NCBI GenBank assembly: GCA_006386115.1
Contig: VFIW01000114.1
Span: forward strand, 1-43,007
Length of the DNA: 43,007 nucleotides
Direction of reading: 5' to 3'
Source: Globisporangium splendens
Lineage: Eukaryota > Oomycota > Peronosporomycetes > Pythiales > Pythiaceae
The notes below the pieces were generated by a model that did no database searches, had not been told where the DNA came from, and saw only the letters and a program-made list of their open reading frames with translations. Both the position numbers and the translations under genes were made by a program. This document shows positions 39,054 to 43,007 of the stretch, piece after piece (position 1 is the stretch's first letter; every line of letters begins with the position of its first letter).

Positions 39054-39071
39054 TGGTAGCACTTCGAGCGG
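39054..39071 (+). other. Candidate tRNA primer-binding site of the second element
   Basis: TGGTAGCACTTCGAGCGG follows the LTR end after two bases. Its first 11 bases equal the site of the chromovirus at 15061. Confidence 0.65.
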
Positions 39072-39155
39072 TCCTTCCAGCGACCAAGCCAAGAAAGGTT
39101 TGACGAAGCGGCTTTGAGCACTTCGCGCATTCCTGTCCAAGACCTACTTCCGTCT

Positions 39156-40211
39156 ATGTCTGAGAACATGGAAGGAGTAGATGTGCCACTCGGTCCAGCA
39201 GTACCAGAAACTGTCGAGTTGACGAATGAGTATTTTCCTCATTTGTCTTCTTATGAGTGGTCGGCGCTGGAGCGGATGCGAAACGTCATCGGGGAGGCTG
39301 CTGTAATCAGCCTGCTACGATCGGCGTCTCCTGAAGACCAGAAGAGCGCTGCGGTCAGTTTCATGCACCACGAGATTATTGAATCTCGAAAGCAGGTCGC
39401 AACCCCTGTTTCGTCCTTCAGGACGGTGCCGCTGAAGCTGGACGTGTCTCCGTATCGTGGCGGAGAGAACGAGCCTCTTTCGAGATGGTTCGTCGAGTTG
39501 GATGCAGCTATCACTGCAAGACAACTTCGTGACCCAATGCAGCGAGTGTTGTTCGCGATGCCCAACCTTGCGGGTCGTGCAAAGAGCTGGGCTTATGGGA
39601 AGCGTTTGTCGGATCCAAACTGCTTCTACAGCTACGAAGACTTCAAGGCGGAGCTCAAGGCAGCGTTTGAACCACCGCAGAGTGAGTTCCGTGCGCGTGC
39701 CGAGTTCCTCAAGCTTCGCCAAGGCCGTTTCGACCTTCACTCGTATGCACAACGAGCGCGCTTCCTGGTCTCAAGCATCGTGGACGAGCCGATTGACGTT
39801 CCAACGCAAGTCGTGACGTTCATGACGGGTCTGAACGACGGGCCAATCCGGAACCAATTGTTCCGTGAGTATCCCAAGACGCTGGACGAAGCCATCAGCC
39901 GTGCGATGCAAGAAGAGTTCAGCATCAAGCAAGCCAAGTTCCAAGGGTTTCCGTCAAGGCCACCAAGACAAGCGAATGTTGCGCACGATGGTCCAGAGCC
40001 GATGGACATCTCGTACATTTCCACGCCTGGAAATGAACGTCCTCGCAACGATGGAAAATGTTTCCGTTGTGGGAAGTCGGGTCACTTCGCTCGGAACTGC
40101 AAAGTGTCTTTGCCTGACCGGCAAACGACACAGGGTTCGCGCTCGAACAACTACGGTCGCGGCCGTGGGTTCGATCGTTCCCAACGTTCAAAAAACGGGA
40201 ACGACCAGTAG
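39156..40211 (+). CDS. Gag polyprotein of the second Ty3/gypsy element
   Basis: 351 residues from ATG 39156 (MSENMEGVDVPLG); 14 further in-frame codons upstream lack an ATG. The central part is the retrotransposon Gag capsid-like domain (segment with FVELDAAITARQL through FMTGLNDGPIRNQLFREYP). A PMDIS motif precedes a CX2CX4HX4C zinc knuckle (CFRCGKSGHFARNC, about 302-315), then an Arg/Gly/Ser-rich tail. Gag is uninterrupted although pol is decayed. Pol follows in another frame, consistent with a -1 frameshift strategy, but the damage to pol makes this hard to judge. Confidence 0.85.
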   Translation: MSENMEGVDVPLGPAVPETVELTNEYFPHLSSYEWSALERMRNVIGEAAVISLLRSASPEDQKSAAVSFMHHEIIESRKQVATPVSSFRTVPLKLDVSPYRGGENEPLSRWFVELDAAITARQLRDPMQRVLFAMPNLAGRAKSWAYGKRLSDPNCFYSYEDFKAELKAAFEPPQSEFRARAEFLKLRQGRFDLHSYAQRARFLVSSIVDEPIDVPTQVVTFMTGLNDGPIRNQLFREYPKTLDEAISRAMQEEFSIKQAKFQGFPSRPPRQANVAHDGPEPMDISYISTPGNERPRNDGKCFRCGKSGHFARNCKVSLPDRQTTQGSRSNNYGRGRGFDRSQRSKNGNDQ

Positions 40212-40246
40212 GGGCGGAGCCTCCTACTGGGCTCGAAAAGAGGACT

Positions 40247-40669
40247 GTGTTTGTGGATACACAGGACTCTGGCCCCAATGTGCATGATGCACATGCAGTT
40301 TCCACGAGGGAGAACAGTGTCAGTCAAACGTCAAGTTTGATCGTTCTCAAAGTTCATGTAGACGGTATTGCAACGCCTCTGCGAGCTTTGGTTGACACTG
40401 GTGCGTCGAACAACTTTGTTCGAAATGAAGTGATCGCCAGGCATGGTGTCTTCGTGCCTGATGCGAATGAAGAAAAGACGATGATCGTCCGGTTGGCGAA
40501 TGGGTCAACCGTGAAGATGCCAAAGCGCGTGGTGCGCTTGGCAATGAAGTGTGAAGATTTCCGAGGTGAAGACGAGTTCATTTTACTCGACCTCGATGAC
40601 AAGTTTGATCTGATTCTGGGAATGCCATGGTTGAAGCGTTATCAACCTAGCATTGACTGGATGAGGTGA
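40247..40669 (+). pseudogene. Aspartic protease part of the second element's pol
   Basis: The frame encodes a retropepsin-like domain: LVDTGASNNF with catalytic Asp at 40394-40396, a flap-like region, and DLILGMPWLKRYQPSIDW, the usual end of gypsy proteases. It lacks an ATG of its own (the first possible codon is GTG), as expected for a domain made from a polyprotein. It ends at TGA 40667-40669, where a shift of frame would continue coding, so I read it as a frameshifted pol fragment. Confidence 0.75.
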
Positions 40670-40730
40670 AGATCTCCGTTGACAAGTCACGTGATGTTGA
40701 CTTGTGCTGCACAACAACGGATGAAGTGGT

Positions 40731-41756
40731 GTGGGTTATACATCTGTGGAAGAGATCCCGGATGGCCCTTGTGATATTGCGGTGTGCGATGGCCCCCCAT
40801 GTTCACGAGCGGTACCCATCTTGAAGAAGACTACTGGAGGTGGAGCAGTCAGGCGCAAGAAAAAGACTGTCTCCTTTGCCATCGACCCTAAGAGTGAGGC
40901 GATGTGTGTGGAAGAAACGAATGGGAAAAGAGCCGAAGAGCCATCCCGAGACAAGATGACCAAGAAAAAGAAGCAATTATCGTCAAGTGTTGCAAGCGCA
41001 ACGTGTGCCCCTGATCAAGGTACAAGTCAAGATGACGAAGGAAGTGTCCAAGCAAGAGTCACTTCGAGTGAATACGTGAACGTCTTGGTCTACAATGAAG
41101 ATGGTGACAGCAACGTAATGCGTCACATTGAAGTCGAAAATCCTCCAAGCTCAGTCGAAGAGTTGATTTCCTTGCCGTGGATGAGCAAGAAGACGCTGAA
41201 GCGTAGCCTAGCGAAAGGCGACATTTCGCAGGTCTGCATGATCGTCGACGTTGACGATGCAGAAGACATCAACACAGTATCAGCAACGGAGGCTGAAGTG
41301 TTCGATGAGAAGACACGGAAGGAGAGGTTCGAGGAGCAGTCATGGGACGCTCTCAAAACGAACCCCGTGTATGAACTTGCCAGGGAATATGAGGACATAT
41401 TCCCAGACAAGGTGCCGGACGAACTGCCATTCGATAGAGGCATTCGTCACGAGATTGACATACTTCCTGGCACGAAGTATTGTATCACACGACAGTGGCC
41501 GTTGCCAAGAGAACAAGTCGTTGCGATCGACGAGTTCTTTGCGCAACGTGCTAAGGCTGGGCATGTGCGAGAGAGCAAGTCTCCACATTGCAGCCCAACC
41601 TTCTGTGTGAAGAAGGCAACTGGTGGTTGGCGCATCGTCCACGCTTTCAACAAGCTGAACGACGCTACCATTCCAGCCCAAACTCCGGTTCCACGCAAGG
41701 ACATGATCCTTGATGGAATGGTTTTGCAGTACTGTCTTCCGTGCTATCGATCTTGA
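40731..41756 (+). pseudogene. Pol fragment: linker and N-terminal reverse transcriptase
   Basis: The first half is a Lys/Glu-rich linker. From about 41390 it encodes the conserved RT entry (FPDKVPDELPFDRG, then HEIDILPGTK) and RT blocks up to PTFCVKKATGGWRIVHAFNKLN and RKDMILDGM. It then frameshifts and terminates. It is in a different frame from the protease fragment. Confidence 0.8.
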
Positions 41757-42023
41757 AAGATGGGTTCATCAGACAATTCGAATGCGCCGCGAATGAGGAT
41801 GTACCACTAACTGCGGAGTACCAAGTGGTATGCGTGGAATGTTAGTGTGAGCCACAGGACTGAAGGAACGATCCTGCGACTTTCAATAGGGCTGGTCACG
41901 AATGTACTCTCCTTGAGAGGGTTTGAACGAGTACTTTGACGATGTGTTCATTCACAGTAAAACCACGGGTGAAAGTCTGACGTTGATGTTCATCTTGACC
42001 ATCTCCGTCAAGTCTTTCAGGTC
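41757..42023 (+). pseudogene. Degenerate reverse transcriptase core
   Basis: No continuous frame. Short recognisable pieces remain in order, notably TACTTTGACGAT at 41932-41943, encoding the YFDD polymerase motif, followed by VFIHS. Indels and stops lie on both sides, and the segment is shorter than an intact RT core. Confidence 0.7.
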
Positions 42024-42776
42024 ATGCGAGAGAACAAGCTCTACGCTAACCTGAAGAAGTGCGTATTCTTTGCACCAGAGATCCCCGTTCTCGGCTGCTT
42101 TGTGGGAAAGCATGGCGTTCGAGTCGATCCGGAGAAGGTCAAAGCTATTGACGATTGGCCTGTGCCTCAGAACGTCAAACAGCTACGACAATGGCTGGGT
42201 CTGGCCAATTACTTGCACAAGTACACGCGCAATTATGCAGCGTTGGTGCAACCCCTCACACAGCTCCTGAAGAAGGACATTGAGTGGGAGTGGTCCAGTG
42301 ACCACCAAATGGCATTTGCCGAAGTCAAGAGGAGTCTGCGAGAAGCTCCCGTGCTGGCAATCGCAAACCACGACAAGCCTTTTCATGTGGTTTGCGATGC
42401 AAGCGACTATGCCATCGGTTGCGCCTTGATGCAACACGATGATGAGGGTCATGAGCGAGTTGTGTCGTATCAGTCACGACAACTCCGACCCGCAGAACGG
42501 AACTACCCAGTTCATGACAAAGAACTTCTTGCGATGAAGTATTCTTTGGTCAAGTTCCGTGTGTATCTGCTTGGAGAGGAGCGCTTCGCGATCTACACAG
42601 ATCATGCGTCGCTGCGTACGGCAGTGAAGACTCCTCACTTGTCGCAAAGAATGGCGAGATGGTTCTCCTTCTTTGCAGAGTACAACTTTGTTGTACACTA
42701 CAAGCCAGTCAAGACGAACATCTTAGCCGATGCGCTGTCAAGACGTCCGGAATTACGATCCGAAGACCAAGAGTGA
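42024..42776 (+). pseudogene. Pol fragment: end of reverse transcriptase and RNase H
   Basis: It begins in the RT thumb (ENKLYANLKKCVFFAPEIPVLGCFVG) and continues through the gypsy RT connection (NVKQLRQWLGLANYLHKYTRNYA) and RNase H (VVCDASDYAIGCALMQ, then HDKELLAMKYSL and YTDHASLRT) to ILADALSRRP. It then leaves the conserved frame near 42750 and stops; the expected continuation is in another frame (42730-43002), which itself ends at a TAG. Confidence 0.82.
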
Positions 42777-43007
42777 AGACACAGACGGAGCGTGTCGACT
42801 CTGTGAAGGTGTTCAAGCGATCGCAGTGCAAGCTGCGACTACAGTGCGAGAAGAGATTGTCGAAGGGTACAAGTCTGACGAGACATGTCAGGACTTGTTG
42901 AAGTATTTCAAGGACCCTTCGGACAAAGCACTGCAAGGTCCTTCCGTCGCGCACAATGGTCGCGAGTTCACCGATTCAGAGTACAAATGGGTTGTGTACT
43001 AGCGGTG
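42750..43007 (+). pseudogene. Start of the RNase H-integrase linker, cut by the window end
   Basis: In the frame that continues the RNase H end (NYDPKTKSEDTD onwards) the sequence encodes an acidic linker including CRLCEGVQA and EIVEGYKSDETCQDLLKYF, typical of the spacer before gypsy integrase. A TAG at 43000-43002 ends it. Integrase itself lies outside the window. Confidence 0.6.

Larger units (their letters stand above)
38398..43007 (+). mobile_element. Second Ty3/gypsy retrotransposon, decayed and cut by the window edge
   Basis: A proposed 5' LTR (38398-39051), a candidate primer-binding site at 39054, an intact gag, and a pol with protease, RT, RNase H and the start of the integrase-side linker. 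The pol frame is broken several times (near 40666, 40730, throughout 41757-42023, and near 42750) and contains further stops, so it is not autonomous. The 3' part lies beyond the window. It differs from the chromovirus at 14.57 kb in gag, LTR and pol sequence, so it belongs to another lineage. Confidence 0.88.

Noticed and set aside
1..43007. CRISPR array, rRNA or tRNA genes
   Set aside because: No regularly spaced repeats and no tRNA-like cloverleaf or rRNA sequence noticed; the window is eukaryotic.

Overview
The window looks like nuclear DNA of an oomycete (water mould, stramenopile). Host genes are uninterrupted, GC-rich reading frames with short 5' leaders. Several start sites are preceded by a sequence close to the oomycete initiator plus flanking region, whose consensus I recall as TCATTYYNCAWTTT. 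The gene content fits too: short ABCC (MRP) transporters, DEGS-type sphingolipid desaturase, PLAC8-family membrane proteins, an M16 insulysin, and Ty3/gypsy elements. Genus is not determinable by eye; a saprolegnialean is only a guess.

Layout. 0.6-9.9 kb: two tandem ABCC exporters (+). 10.5-11.6 kb: dihydroceramide delta-4 desaturase (-). 13.5-14.5 kb: a near-perfect 237-bp inverted repeat carrying a small lysine-rich ORF on each arm, with a hairpin between the arms. 14.57-21.0 kb: a complete, young Ty3/gypsy chromovirus with 489-bp LTRs, a TTCTA target duplication and one internal stop in gag. 21.26-21.55 kb: a truncated ABCC remnant (-). 22.2 kb: a compact 61-nt foldback. 23.0-29.6 kb: four PLAC8-family genes arranged - - + + as an imperfect palindrome, each with the same ordered set of upstream blocks. 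29.8-32.8 kb: insulysin-like metalloprotease (-). 33.1-36.9 kb: a third ABCC exporter (-). 38.4 kb to the end: a second, decayed Ty3/gypsy element, truncated by the window edge.

How it fits together. Most host genes encode membrane or lipid proteins (three exporters, a ceramide-forming desaturase, four small Cys-rich membrane proteins). The locus is shaped by local duplication: three ABCC copies plus a fragment, with NBD2 apparently homogenised between copies; four PLAC8 copies with duplicated promoters; and the 237-bp inverted pair. No operon-like arrangement exists and each gene seems to have its own promoter. The best leads are the palindromic PLAC8 cluster with its three shared upstream blocks, the NBD2 conversion tract, and the unexplained 237-bp inverted small-ORF pair. 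All identities come from motif recognition and by-eye alignment; no database search was run.
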